NCBI RefSeq assembly: GCF_002283365.1
Contig: NZ_MQWD01000001.1
Coordinates: forward strand, 993,694-1,057,693
DNA length: 64,000 nt
Direction of reading: 5' to 3'
Source: Rubrivirga marina
GTDB taxonomy: Bacteria > Bacteroidota > Rhodothermia > Rhodothermales > Rubricoccaceae
Made by a program: the position numbers and the translations under genes. The number at the start of each line of letters is the position of its first letter. Positions within the stretch are counted from its first letter, which is position 1. The notes below the pieces were generated by a model. It saw only the letters and a program-made list of their open reading frames with translations, ran no database searches and had not been told where the DNA came from. Shown here piece by piece: positions 33,378-41,906 of the stretch.

Positions 33378-35183
33378 CTAGCGGCGGACCACCGTCCCGC
33401 CGGCCCCGCCCGCCTCGGTCGTCACGCGGAAGAGGTAGACGCCGGGCGTCAGCGCCGTCGCGTCGAACGGGAGCCGGTGCGCGCCGGCCGCGAGCCGCCC
33501 GTCGAACGCGACGGCCACGCGCCGGCCGAGCACGTCGAACACCTCGACGGTCACGGCGCCCGCGCGGGGCAGGGTCACGCGGAACGCCGTCGGGCCGTCG
33601 GACGGATTGGGCACCGGCGCGGCGACCTCGGCCCCGTCCGGCACTTCGTCCGGCGCCGCCGTGGTGCGGGCCGGGACGAAGTCGGCGACGAGCGGGAGGT
33701 GGTCGGAGGCCACGCCCGTGTCGGTCGCGCGGAGGCCGGCCGTGGCGAGCGCGTCGGCCGAGAGGTGCGGCGTGAACAGGACGAACGCGTTGTCGAGGTC
33801 GAGCGCGCTGTCGGTGTAGACGACGAAGTCGAGCCGGCCGGCGGGGAAGTCGCTGCCGGGGTTGTACCACGTGAAGGACGCCGGCGCGCCGACGTGGAGC
33901 GGGAGCGCGTCGGTGAGGTCGGTCCCGTCGAGGTCCGGCGCGAAGTCCGGCCCGAACCGGGCGTTGTCGACGAGGTCGCCCGTCAGCATCGTCTGGAGCG
34001 GCCGGTCCGTCCCAACCATGTTGAGGTCGCCGACGATCGCGACCGGCGTCTCCGGGTCGACGCCCGCGACGCTCCCCTCGCCGACCTCGCGGACGAACCG
34101 CATGAACCGGTCGGTCTCTTCGATCCGCCCGCTCTCGTTGGTGCAGCACGGCGTGTGCGCGCTGATGACGAGGAGGTCGCGCTCCCACTCGCCCGGCGTC
34201 TCGACCACGAACGCGCTGTTGCCCCCGAGGTCGCGCTCGAGCGTTACGGGCCAGCGGCTCACGAGGAGGTTGTCGGAGCCGGCGTCGCCGCTGTACCACG
34301 TGCCGCCGAGCGCCTCGGCCACGAGCGCCGCCGCCTCGGCCCCCGAGTGGTCGTAGATCTCCTGGAACGCGACGACGTCCGGCCCGATCGCCCGGATGAT
34401 CCTCGTGAACGCCGCCTTCGGCGCGCCCTCGAAGACGCTGTCGAACAGGACGTTGTAGCTCAGCACGCGGACGGCCCCGTCGCGCCGGTCGAGCGCGGGC
34501 CCCTCGTAGGGGGGGAGCGCCGTCGTCCGGTCGAGGACGTAGGCGACGCCGGCCTCGGCCTGCGGCAGCCGCTCGCCGCCGGCGGTCGCCAGCGCCACGA
34601 GGACCGTGTCACCCGGGAACAGGCGGGCTCCGCCGACTTCCATGTCGAGGGCGATCTCGACCTCGTACTCCGCGGACGCGTACGTCGGCGCCCACACGAG
34701 GCCGAGGTCGGCGTGCTCGACGGGGATCTGGCGACCCTCTGCGTAGACCGTCCCGGAGCGGGCGCCGAAGGCGAACACGAGGTCTGCCCCCATGCCCGGC
34801 GCCGCCCGGCCGGTCGCGGCGTCCGCGTCCGTGTCGAGATACAGGACGAGGTCGTTGTCCTGCTGGAGCAGCAGGACATCGTCGAACGTGAGTCGGAGGC
34901 GGAGCGCGCGCTCGTCGTTCGTGATCGAGAGGGCGCGGAGGTCGACCTCGCCTGCCGGCTGGTCGGCCGGGTCGAGGGCGATCGGCTCAACGTCGTTCCA
35001 GTCGTCGAACCGGCCATCCGGGATGATCCGTGCGGCGCCCGAGGCGGCCACCCTCGTGCCCCACGTCGCGCTCGGTCCGCGTCCGGCCGCGCCTTCGGTG
35101 TCGACGGGAGTCTGAGCGAGGGCCGGAGGGAGGAGCGCCGCGACGGCGCAGAGCACCGCGAGGCGGAGGAAGGACAGAGGCAA
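33378..35183 (-). CDS. secreted endonuclease/exonuclease/phosphatase-fold protein with sorting domain
   Basis: 601 aa. Signal peptide (1-23); residues 50-215 look like a CBM9/DOMON-type beta sandwich ([16 protein letters not shown]); residues 240-505 are an EEP hydrolase with [21 protein letters not shown] and SDHLPLVAD carrying the metal and phosphate-site residues; residues 525-601 ([15 protein letters not shown] ... [10 protein letters not shown]) form a type A sorting domain for type IX secretion. It probably cleaves DNA, RNA or phosphate esters outside the cell, giving phosphorus. Confidence 0.9.
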   Translation of the reverse strand: MPLSFLRLAVLCAVAALLPPALAQTPVDTEGAAGRGPSATWGTRVAASGAARIIPDGRFDDWNDVEPIALDPADQPAGEVDLRALSITNDERALRLRLTFDDVLLLQQDNDLVLYLDTDADAATGRAAPGMGADLVFAFGARSGTVYAEGRQIPVEHADLGLVWAPTYASAEYEVEIALDMEVGGARLFPGDTVLVALATAGGERLPQAEAGVAYVLDRTTALPPYEGPALDRRDGAVRVLSYNVLFDSVFEGAPKAAFTRIIRAIGPDVVAFQEIYDHSGAEAAALVAEALGGTWYSGDAGSDNLLVSRWPVTLERDLGGNSAFVVETPGEWERDLLVISAHTPCCTNESGRIEETDRFMRFVREVGEGSVAGVDPETPVAIVGDLNMVGTDRPLQTMLTGDLVDNARFGPDFAPDLDGTDLTDALPLHVGAPASFTWYNPGSDFPAGRLDFVVYTDSALDLDNAFVLFTPHLSADALATAGLRATDTGVASDHLPLVADFVPARTTAAPDEVPDGAEVAAPVPNPSDGPTAFRVTLPRAGAVTVEVFDVLGRRVAVAFDGRLAAGAHRLPFDATALTPGVYLFRVTTEAGGAGGTVVRR

Positions 35184-35298
35184 CGGTCGGGGGACGGTCT
35201 ACACAGACGGCCGAATCTAGGGCCCCAGATGTGTGGACCGTGTTCAGACCTCAACCGTCGGCGACAGATCTGGCGACGCGGCTCCCACGGTGTCGCCG

Positions 35299-36333
35299 CT
35301 AGAAATGAGCGTTGGCGAACGGGAGCAGCCGCTTCCAGCCCCGGTTGTTGCCGGCCCAGTTGAGGAGCCCGATCTGGACGCCGTGGAGCGACCCCGCGAT
35401 GTTGACGATCCCGATGCTGAGCCCGCGCATCTCGCCGCGGACGTTCGAGTACGGGCTAATGGCGACGCCGCGGAGCACGCCGTCGCGCGGGACCCGGACC
35501 GTCGCCCCCGCCACGAGAAGGCCTCGCCCGTCGGCGGTGCCGGCGCCGAGCCCGCCGATCGCCACGCCCCGGAGTTCGGACGCCCCGGCCCCGAGGCCGC
35601 CCACGAGGAGGCCGTCGGCCCGCCCGCCCACGCCGGCCCCGAGGCCGCCGACGCCGATCCCTCGGAAGTCGCCCCCGACGCCGACGCCCGCGCCGCCAAT
35701 CAAGAGTCCGTCGGCCCGCTCGCCGACGCCCACGCCGAGCCCGCCGACCGCGATGCCCGTGACGTCACCCCCCGCCCCGATGCCGAGGCCGCCGACCCAG
35801 AGGCCGACCACGTCGCCGCCCGCGCCGACGCCCAGCCCGCCCGCACCGACTCCGACGAGGTCGCCGCCCGCTCCGATCCCGAGTCCGCCGAGGCCGATGC
35901 CCTGAACGTCGTCGCCCGCACCGACGCCGAGCCCGCCCACCACGAGGCCGCGCACGCTTCCGCCCGCGCCGACGCCGAGGCCGCCGAGGGCGATCCCGTC
36001 GAGCCGGTCCGTGGCGCTCACGCCGCCCAGGCCCACCGCGATGCCCTCCACCTCGGCGGCGCCCGTGAGCGGGAGGCCGAGGGCGAGGCCGGAGATCCGC
36101 CCGACGCTGTCGGCCGGCGCCTTCGGCGCGAGGACCGTCGCGTTGATCCCGACGACCCGACGGAGCGCGCGGTCGCGGACGTTGAGCCGGAGCCCGGTCA
36201 CGTGTGGCACGTCGCCGATCCCGATGCCGACGCCCTCGGCTCCGATCAGGACGCCGCCCGACGGCGGCGGGTCGGCCGGCTGGGCCGAGGCGGCGACGGA
36301 CAGCAGGGCGGCGGCGAGAAGGGCGAGGCGCAT
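35299..36333 (-). CDS. exported protein with ten 16-residue Gly repeats
   Basis: 344 aa. Signal peptide to about residue 18. Residues 110-275 consist of about ten units of 16 residues on the pattern xxGxxxGGLGxGxGGx, for instance VRGLVVGGLGVGAGDD and VQGIGLGGLGIGAGGD. The period suggests a stacked beta structure. The C-terminus (IVNIAGSLHGVQIGLLNWAGNN) resembles the end of Leptospira LA_2272-type surface repeat proteins. DNA repeats follow the protein period but vary at third bases, so the array is old or selected. Surface or periplasmic location is inferred; function unknown. Confidence 0.8.
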   Translation of the reverse strand: MRLALLAAALLSVAASAQPADPPPSGGVLIGAEGVGIGIGDVPHVTGLRLNVRDRALRRVVGINATVLAPKAPADSVGRISGLALGLPLTGAAEVEGIAVGLGGVSATDRLDGIALGGLGVGAGGSVRGLVVGGLGVGAGDDVQGIGLGGLGIGAGGDLVGVGAGGLGVGAGGDVVGLWVGGLGIGAGGDVTGIAVGGLGVGVGERADGLLIGGAGVGVGGDFRGIGVGGLGAGVGGRADGLLVGGLGAGASELRGVAIGGLGAGTADGRGLLVAGATVRVPRDGVLRGVAISPYSNVRGEMRGLSIGIVNIAGSLHGVQIGLLNWAGNNRGWKRLLPFANAHF

Positions 36334-36445
36334 GGGGCGGTGGGAGACGATCCGACCGCCTACGGCCGTGTCGCCCGCCGGTTACGCCCGCCTCGGCGAC
36401 CCGGCGGGCCCGGCTCGCCCCGAGAACCGCCCGAGGCGGTCGCGG

Positions 36446-36796
36446 TCAGCCCACCGGCGTGACGGCCGCCCGGTCCTCCTCGCCCGTCCGGATCCGCACG
36501 ACGCGCTCGATGGGGAGCACGAACACCTTCCCGTCGCCGACCTCGCCCGTCCGCGCGGCGCCGACGATGGCGTCGACGGTCCGCTCGACGAACGGGTCGG
36601 AGACGGCGACCTCGAGCTGGACCTTGTCGTGGAGCTCCATCTTGACCGTCGTCCCGCGGTAGGTCTCGACGGTGTCGAGCTCCCCACCGTGGCCCTGCAC
36701 GCGGTTGACGGTGACGCCGCGGACGTCGGCCTGGAAGAGGGCCTGGAGCGTGGCGGAGAGGCGCTCGGGACGGATGACGGCGAGGACCAGCTTCAT
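36446..36796 (-). CDS. glnK: PII nitrogen regulator, T-loop lacks Tyr51
   Basis: 116 aa PII protein that senses 2-oxoglutarate and ATP/ADP and gates AmtB. TGEVGDGKVFVLPIERVVRIRTGE is the C-terminal signature. In the T-loop, Tyr46 is present (TYRG) but position 51, uridylylated in enterobacterial GlnB/GlnK, is Val. Control by GlnD-type uridylylation is therefore unlikely; direct ligand sensing is expected. It starts one base after the amtB stop, the classic amtB-glnK operon with amtB first. Confidence 0.95.
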   Translation of the reverse strand: MKLVLAVIRPERLSATLQALFQADVRGVTVNRVQGHGGELDTVETYRGTTVKMELHDKVQLEVAVSDPFVERTVDAIVGAARTGEVGDGKVFVLPIERVVRIRTGEEDRAAVTPVG

Positions 36797-36797
36797 C

Positions 36798-38156
36798 TCA
36801 GACGGTGGCAGGGGTGGGAGCGGCGACGGCGGCCCGGACGTCGGCCGGCGCCTCGGCGTCGAGGACGAGCACGGCGCCCTCGCCGCGGGCGTAGGCCTCC
36901 TCGCCGTGGTCGCCCACGTCGAGGCCCGCGCCCTCGTACGCGTCGCTCGAGCGGAGGGCCGTCACGAGCGAGATTCCCTTGAGGATGACGAACGAGAGCG
37001 CGCCGCTGTAGGCGGCCACGGCCACGATCGAGAGGAACTGCGGCCAGAGCTGGCCCGGGTTGCCGAAGAGGAGGCCGTCGGCCCCGCCACCCCAGGCCGT
37101 TGAGGCGAACACGCCCGTCAGGAGCGCCCCGACGGCGCCGCCGAGGCCGTGCGCCGCGACCACGTCGAGCGAGTCGTCGAGCCGCGTCCGCGTGCGGTAG
37201 TGGATGGCGAAGTAGGACGGGAACGCGCCGATGGCGCCGATCGCCATAGCCCCGAGCGGCGGGACGTGGCCGGCCGCCGGCGTCACGGCCACGAGCCCGA
37301 CGACGATGGCCGTCGCGGCGCCTACGGCCGTGACCTTCCGCCCGTACCCGAGGTCGAGGAACGTCCAGACCGTGATCGTCGCGGCCGGCGCCAGGAACGT
37401 GTTGGCGAAGGCGAGCGCGGCCGAGGTGTTCGCCCCGAGTGCGCTTCCGGCGTTGAACCCGAACCACCCGAACCACAGGAGCCCGGCCCCGAGGAGGACG
37501 AACGGCACGTTGTGCGGCACGATGGCCTGCCGCCCGTAGTCCTTCCGCGGGCCCACCACGAGGGCCGCCACGAGGGCCGCGGCCGCCGCGTTCACGTGGA
37601 CCACCGTCCCGCCCGCGAAGTCGAGCGCGTCGATCCCGAAGATCCAGCCGTCGGCCGACCACACCCAGTGGGCGACCGGCGCGTAGACCACGAGGCTCCA
37701 GATCGTGATGAAGGCGAGGTACGGCACGAACCGCATCCGCTCGACGACGGCCCCCGAGATGAGCGCGGCCGTGATTACGACGAACGTCCCCTGGTAGATC
37801 GCGAACAAGAGGTGCGGGATCTCGCCGGAGGCCTCGAGCCCGACGCCGTTCAAGAACGCGTACCCGAGCCCGCCCGTGAACGGACCGCCGCCCTCGCCGA
37901 ATGCCAGCGAGTAGCCCAAGAGCGCCCATCCGACGGCCACGATTCCCATCGAGGCCACGCTCATCATCATCGTGTTGAGCATGTTCTTCGCCCGCACGAG
38001 CCCGCCGTAGAAGAAGGCGAGGGCCGGCGTCATGAGGAGGACGAGTGCGGCGGCGGCGAGCATCCAGGCCGTCGAGGCCGGGCTGATCTCGGCGTCCTGG
38101 GCCGACGCCGCCAGCGGCGCGAGCAACAGGGCCACGGGGAGGAAGCGACGGAGCAC
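36798..38156 (-). CDS. amtB: ammonium transporter
   Basis: 452 aa from a GTG start that gives a signal peptide (LRRFLPVALLLAPLAASAQ), as in many Amt proteins; a TTG at 38210 is the alternative. Eleven membrane helices; conserved FYGGLVRAKNMLNTMMMS, the twin-His pore residues in FAGGTVVHVNAAAAALV and in DVVAAHGLGGAVGALLTG. It conducts ammonium in and is blocked by PII, whose gene follows by one base. Confidence 0.95.
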   Translation of the reverse strand: MLRRFLPVALLLAPLAASAQDAEISPASTAWMLAAAALVLLMTPALAFFYGGLVRAKNMLNTMMMSVASMGIVAVGWALLGYSLAFGEGGGPFTGGLGYAFLNGVGLEASGEIPHLLFAIYQGTFVVITAALISGAVVERMRFVPYLAFITIWSLVVYAPVAHWVWSADGWIFGIDALDFAGGTVVHVNAAAAALVAALVVGPRKDYGRQAIVPHNVPFVLLGAGLLWFGWFGFNAGSALGANTSAALAFANTFLAPAATITVWTFLDLGYGRKVTAVGAATAIVVGLVAVTPAAGHVPPLGAMAIGAIGAFPSYFAIHYRTRTRLDDSLDVVAAHGLGGAVGALLTGVFASTAWGGGADGLLFGNPGQLWPQFLSIVAVAAYSGALSFVILKGISLVTALRSSDAYEGAGLDVGDHGEEAYARGEGAVLVLDAEAPADVRAAVAAPTPATV

Positions 38157-38210
38157 GGGGGCGATCGGCAGTGAGAGCGAGAAGATGCTGCCGAGATGAA
38201 GCGTCGGCAA

Positions 38211-38290
38211 GACCCTTCCCTCACTTTATGAGGCGAAACATCTTGTAACCGCTTCCAATTTCAGATCGACTATCAATTTGCCTGGACTGG
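38211..38290 (-). promoter_or_regulatory. AT-rich promoter region of amtB-glnK
   Basis: This stretch is far richer in A/T than its surroundings (TTTATGAGG, CTTGTAACC, CAATTTCAGATC) and lies directly before amtB, as expected for its promoter. It includes TTGATA and TTACAA on the minus strand, but their spacing (22 bases) is long, and no sigma-54 or NtrC-type site was recognised. Confidence 0.4.
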
Positions 38291-38313
38291 GTCGGATGAT
38301 GAGGAGGTGCTCC

Positions 38314-38571
38314 TCATCCCTTGCCAGTCGGGGCGCGGAGGACGAGCCGTGGGGCGACGTCGGCGTCGCGGTGCTCCAGGAGGACCGCGAGGAGCGCGTC
38401 GACGTAGGCGTTGTAGGGCGTCCGCCGGTGTGCCTGGAGTGTGCTGACGAGTCCGGGAGAGGCGACCCCTGTGACCCGGACCTGGGCCGCCTCGGGTGTG
38501 ACCGCTGCGACGTCGAGGCGGAGGGTGCGGGTCGCGTCGACGAGGATCGCCAGCGTGGGTGACGTGCTCGG
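38314..38571 (-). pseudogene. short coding remnant or hypothetical protein
   Basis: The frame reading ATRTLRLDVAAVTPEAAQVR and ending in LVLRAPTGKG has the base bias of a real gene, but no start codon lies close before it and further upstream the frame loses coding character and runs into the promoter of the divergent DUF1801 gene. Read as the 3' end of a decayed gene or one with an unusual start. No family recognised. The rest of the 560-base gap (38211-38782) shows nothing else. Confidence 0.3.
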
Positions 38572-38782
38572 CGCTGGCTCGGGGATGGCGGGGTACGGGA
38601 GGTGCGCATGGCGGTAGCGCGGGTGTCCCGAGGAGGCACCCGACCGCCTCGCCCGTCGTCCTCGGTCCGTCGCTCCCGGCCCGCTCCGCCTCGGGCATCT
38701 CCATCTCGGGCATCGAGGCGGTCCGGGTGACCGGCGGCTGTCGCCGGGCAGGGCGTACCCTGGGGGGACAGCCGCACCGCCC

Positions 38783-39205
38783 ATGTCCGACCTCAAGACC
38801 CAGCCCACCGGCGCCTCCGTCGACGCGTTCATCGATGGGCTCGACAGCGAGCGCCGCCGCGAGGAGTCCCGCCGCCTCGTGGAGATCCTCCGCGACGTGA
38901 CCGGCGAGGAGCCCGAGATGTGGGGCGAGAAGATCGTCGGGTTCGGGCGGTACCACTATCGCTACGCCTCCGGGCATGAGGGGGACTGGATGCGGATCGG
39001 GTTCGCCCCGTCGAAGCGGCACCTCTCGCTCTACTGCATGGGCGGGGCCGCCGACGCGCACGCCGACATCCTGGGGCGCCTCGGCCCGCATCGGACGGGC
39101 TCGGGCTGCGTCTACGTCACCCGCCTCGACCGCGTCGACGAGGGCGTGCTGCGGGAGCTGTTCGAGGCCAACCTCGCCCGGCTAGCGGCGACCTACGACG
39201 ACTGA
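38783..39205 (+). CDS. DUF1801 (YdhG-like) protein
   Basis: 140 aa. FIDGLDSERRREESRRLVEI, EPEMWGEKIVGFGRYHYRY and GFAPSKRHLSLYCM match the DUF1801 fold, a small alpha/beta domain distantly related to frataxin-like and iron-chaperone-type proteins. Function unknown. Its end overlaps the convergent TetR gene by 13 bases. Confidence 0.9.
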   Translation: MSDLKTQPTGASVDAFIDGLDSERRREESRRLVEILRDVTGEEPEMWGEKIVGFGRYHYRYASGHEGDWMRIGFAPSKRHLSLYCMGGAADAHADILGRLGPHRTGSGCVYVTRLDRVDEGVLRELFEANLARLAATYDD

Positions 39206-39795
39206 CCGGGCGCGGCGAGGACCGTCTCTGCCAGCGCCCGGACGCGGTCGCGGTCGGCAGCGAGCGCCCGGAGCGGGCCGTCGACGAGGAGCGCCGCCAA
39301 CCCATGGGCGTGGCTCCAGGCCCCGAGCGCGACGACGGCCTGGCGGTCGGCCTCGGGCTCGAGGTCGCGGACGACGGCCACGAGACGCCGGAAGCCCACG
39401 ACGTCCTCCGGCAGCCCATCCGTGTCGATCTCGCCGAACGGATCGCCCATCTCGGGCCGGAAGGCGAGGCGGAACCGCTCGGGGTGGTCGACCGCGAAGA
39501 GGACGTACGCCACGCCGATCGCGCAGAGCCTCTCATGCGGCTCACCACCGGCCGCTTCGGTCTCCCCGTCCGCCTCGGCGAGCGCGGCGTCGAGGTCGGC
39601 CAGGGCGTCCTCGGCGAGGGCGGTCACGAGCTCGGCCTTCCCGCGGAAGTGGTGGTACGGCGCCGTCGCGCTGACGCCGGCCCGCCGGGCGAGGTCGCGG
39701 AGCGAGAGCGCGCCGACGCCGTCGGCGTCGAGGACGGCGGCGGCCTCGTCGAGGAGCGCGCGGCGGAGGTCGCCGTGGTGGTAGGCATCGGACAC
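39193..39795 (-). CDS. TetR-family transcriptional regulator
   Basis: 200 aa from the GTG at 39795 (VSDAYHHGDLRRALLDEA); a longer in-frame GTG at 39852 lies inside a candidate operator and is less likely. The N-terminal HTH (LSLRDLARRAGVSATAPYHHFRGK) is typical, and the C-terminal domain contains the WSHAHGLAALLVDG motif of the TetR_C/WHG class. It is divergent from a four-gene operon that includes an SDR and a DUF4188 protein and probably represses it. Confidence 0.93.
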   Translation of the reverse strand: MSDAYHHGDLRRALLDEAAAVLDADGVGALSLRDLARRAGVSATAPYHHFRGKAELVTALAEDALADLDAALAEADGETEAAGGEPHERLCAIGVAYVLFAVDHPERFRLAFRPEMGDPFGEIDTDGLPEDVVGFRRLVAVVRDLEPEADRQAVVALGAWSHAHGLAALLVDGPLRALAADRDRVRALAETVLAAPGQSS

Positions 39796-39825
39796 GGGCT
39801 TCGGGGGGGCGGGTGAAACTTCGCG

Positions 39826-39852
39826 GTGCTCAGATGGTACAGAACTAAGCAC
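39826..39852. promoter_or_regulatory. candidate TetR operator
   Basis: GTGCTCAGATG-GTAC-... AAGCAC: a 27-base imperfect inverted repeat centred on GTAC, with outer arms GTGCT and AAGCAC, between the TetR gene and the divergent operon. The stretch is also locally AT-rich, as a promoter would be. Confidence 0.5.
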
Positions 39853-39882
39853 CCGTCAGATTGCCGCCTTCGCGGCCCGGCC

Positions 39883-40149
39883 ATGACCCGCCTCCAAACC
39901 GCCCTCCTCCTCGTCCTCCTCGCGTTGGCGTCGCTCGTCGTCGGGCGCGCCGCGTGGGACCTCGTCGCCGACCCACTGTGGGCGGCGCTCACCGTGCTGC
40001 CAGCCCTCGCCGCGTCGGCCGCCCGCTCCGTCCCCGAGTGGGTGGGGTGGGTCGCGTTCAGCTCGATCTGGTGGCTCCCGTGCGCGCTCGGGAAACGTCG
40101 CTGGGCCTGCGGGTCGCGCGCGTGCATCTCCCGTCCTTCCGCCGCCTGA
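39883..40149 (+). CDS. small membrane protein, first gene of TetR-linked operon
   Basis: 88 aa with two predicted membrane helices (ALLLVLLALASLVVGRAAW and VPEWVGWVAFSSIWWLP) and a basic Cys-containing tail (CALGKRRWACGSRAC). No family recognised. It starts about 30 bases after the candidate TetR operator; the next gene begins three bases after its stop. Confidence 0.65.
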   Translation: MTRLQTALLLVLLALASLVVGRAAWDLVADPLWAALTVLPALAASAARSVPEWVGWVAFSSIWWLPCALGKRRWACGSRACISRPSAA

Positions 40150-40152
40150 GCC

Positions 40153-40599
40153 ATGACGTCGTCTCCGAGCCGCGCCACCCTCTGGCTGACCGGCCTCCTG
40201 CTCCTCGCCGTCCCGACCATCCAGTACGGCGGCTATTTCCTCGTTACCGTCGTCAGCGGTTGGTCGGACCTCGCGCTGACGGACTTCCAGCGGGCCTTCT
40301 TCCGCGCCGGCCACGCGCACGCGGGCGTCCTCGTGATCCTCGCCCTCGTGGGCCTCGTGCTCGCCGACCACGCCGCGCTCCCGGCCGGTTGGCGGTGGAC
40401 GGGACGGATCGCCCTGGTCCTCGCGCCGATCCTGGTGAGTGGGGGCTTCTTCGCGTCCGCGATCGGCGAGGGCGTGACCGAGCCGCCCGGCGGCATCGCG
40501 CTGCTCTGGATTGGCGTCGCCGCGCTCGCCCTCGCCATGCTGACGCTGGGCGTCGGCCTGCTCCGCGCGGCCCGCCGGGCGCCTGTCGGAGCCACGTGA
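40153..40599 (+). CDS. four-helix membrane protein
   Basis: 148 aa with four hydrophobic helices. The motif FFRAGHAHAGVLVILALV, with two histidines at the start of helix 2, is conserved-looking and could bind a metal or heme, but no family function is known to me. It is the second gene of the TetR-linked operon and is followed by the SDR gene after 14 bases. Confidence 0.75.
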   Translation: MTSSPSRATLWLTGLLLLAVPTIQYGGYFLVTVVSGWSDLALTDFQRAFFRAGHAHAGVLVILALVGLVLADHAALPAGWRWTGRIALVLAPILVSGGFFASAIGEGVTEPPGGIALLWIGVAALALAMLTLGVGLLRAARRAPVGAT

Positions 40600-40613
40600 T
40601 CCCCACCCGACCC

Positions 40614-41405
40614 ATGGCAGACTTCCAGACCACCTACGGCCCGTGGGCCGTCGTCACCGGCGCGTCGTCGGGGATCGGGCGCGCGTTCGCCGAGGCGCTC
40701 GCCACGCGCGGCCTGAACGTGGTCCTGACCGCCCGTCGGGAGGCCGCGCTCGCCACGCTGGCGGAGGCCCTCCGCCAGACCCACGGCGTCGAGGCGCGCG
40801 TCGTCCCGGCCGACCTCGGGACCGAGGCGGGCGTAGCCGCGGTCGAGGGAGGCAGCGCGGACCTCGACGTGGGGCTCCTCGTGGCGTCGGCCGGCTTCGG
40901 CACGTCGGGCGCGTTCCTCGAATCCGACCTCGGCGACGAGATCGCCATGCTCGACGTGAACGTCCGCGCCGTGGCCCGGCTGACGCACGGCGTCGGGCGT
41001 CGGCTGGTGGCGCGCGGGCGCGGCGGGATCGTCCTGCTCGGCTCGCTCGTCGGGTTCCAGGGGACGCCGTTCGCGGCCCACTACGCGGCGACGAAGGCGT
41101 ACGTCCAGACGCTCGGCGAGGCGCTCCACGTCGAGCTCGCGCCGCGCGGCGTCGACGTGGTGGTCAGCGCGCCGGGGCCCGTCGACACCGGGTTCGCCGA
41201 GGTCGCCGACATGCAGATGGGGGCGGCCCTCACGCCCGACGCCGTCGTCGGGCCGACGCTGGCGGCGCTCGGGCGGCGCCAGACGGTCCGTCCCGGCCTC
41301 CTCACCAAGGTCCTGACGGCCGGGCTGTCGCCGCTGCCGCGGTGGGCGAGGGTCCGCGTGATGGGCCGCGTGATGGGCGGGATGACCGAGCACCAGCGCG
41401 CCTAG
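40614..41405 (+). CDS. SDR-family oxidoreductase
   Basis: 263 aa. TGASSGIGRAFAEALA is the NAD(P)-binding motif, YAATKAYV carries catalytic Tyr/Lys, and SAPGPVDTGFAE follows. The RREAAL region after strand 2 favours NADP. In the family DltE/YqjQ-like group by overall look. Third gene of the TetR-linked operon; the DUF4188 gene starts two bases after its stop, so the two products probably act on related substrates. Confidence 0.93.
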   Translation: MADFQTTYGPWAVVTGASSGIGRAFAEALATRGLNVVLTARREAALATLAEALRQTHGVEARVVPADLGTEAGVAAVEGGSADLDVGLLVASAGFGTSGAFLESDLGDEIAMLDVNVRAVARLTHGVGRRLVARGRGGIVLLGSLVGFQGTPFAAHYAATKAYVQTLGEALHVELAPRGVDVVVSAPGPVDTGFAEVADMQMGAALTPDAVVGPTLAALGRRQTVRPGLLTKVLTAGLSPLPRWARVRVMGRVMGGMTEHQRA

Positions 41406-41407
41406 CG

Positions 41408-41899
41408 ATGCCGTACCCCGACCGCACCGCCGCCCACACCGAGGGCGACGTCGTCGTGTTCCTGATCGGGACCCGCATCAACAAGCTCCACCGTCCCGAC
41501 AAGTGGGTCCCGGTCGTCCGCGCGATGGGCCGGGCGATGGCCGAGCTCTCGGCGCACCCGGAGCTCGGCCTGCTCGGCTCGCGGTTCCGCCGCGCCGGCC
41601 GCTGCGTCGACGCCGTCCAGTACTGGCGCTCGTTCGATCACCTCCACGCCTACGCCCGGGCCCGCGACGCGGCCCACCTCCCGGCGTGGCAGGCCTACAA
41701 CCGGGCCGCGCGCGGCAACGACGCCGTCGGCGTGTGGCACGAGACGTTCCTCGTGCGGGCCGGCGAGTACGAGGCCGTGTACCGCAACATGCCGACGTAC
41801 GGGCTGGCGAAGGCCGCCGAGGCGGTCCCGGCCGTCGGGGCGTGGGAGGGCACGGCCGGCCGCCTCGGGCGCGGCGTCGAGCCCCTCGCCGGGTCCTAG
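41408..41899 (+). CDS. DUF4188 protein
   Basis: 163 aa. VVVFLIGTRINKLHRPDKWVPVVRAM, VQYWRSFDHLHAYAR and HETFLVRAGEYEAVYRNMP define DUF4188, a ferredoxin-like alpha+beta barrel related to monooxygenase-like and phenylacetaldoxime-dehydratase-like proteins; histidines in RSFDHLHAYA and VWHETF may be functional. Last gene of the operon controlled from the TetR operator. Substrate unknown. Confidence 0.9.
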   Translation: MPYPDRTAAHTEGDVVVFLIGTRINKLHRPDKWVPVVRAMGRAMAELSAHPELGLLGSRFRRAGRCVDAVQYWRSFDHLHAYARARDAAHLPAWQAYNRAARGNDAVGVWHETFLVRAGEYEAVYRNMPTYGLAKAAEAVPAVGAWEGTAGRLGRGVEPLAGS

Positions 41900-41906
41900 G
41901 CGCCGG

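Noticed and set aside
35500-36030. Possible CRISPR array (regular short repeats)
   Set aside because: Units are contiguous 48-base coding repeats without spacers, and no cas gene is present.
35233-36462. A plus-strand frame opposite the repeat protein, itself repetitive
   Set aside because: Its repeats only reflect the 48-base repeat of the minus-strand gene, which has a signal peptide and a Gly-periodic sequence typical of a real protein.
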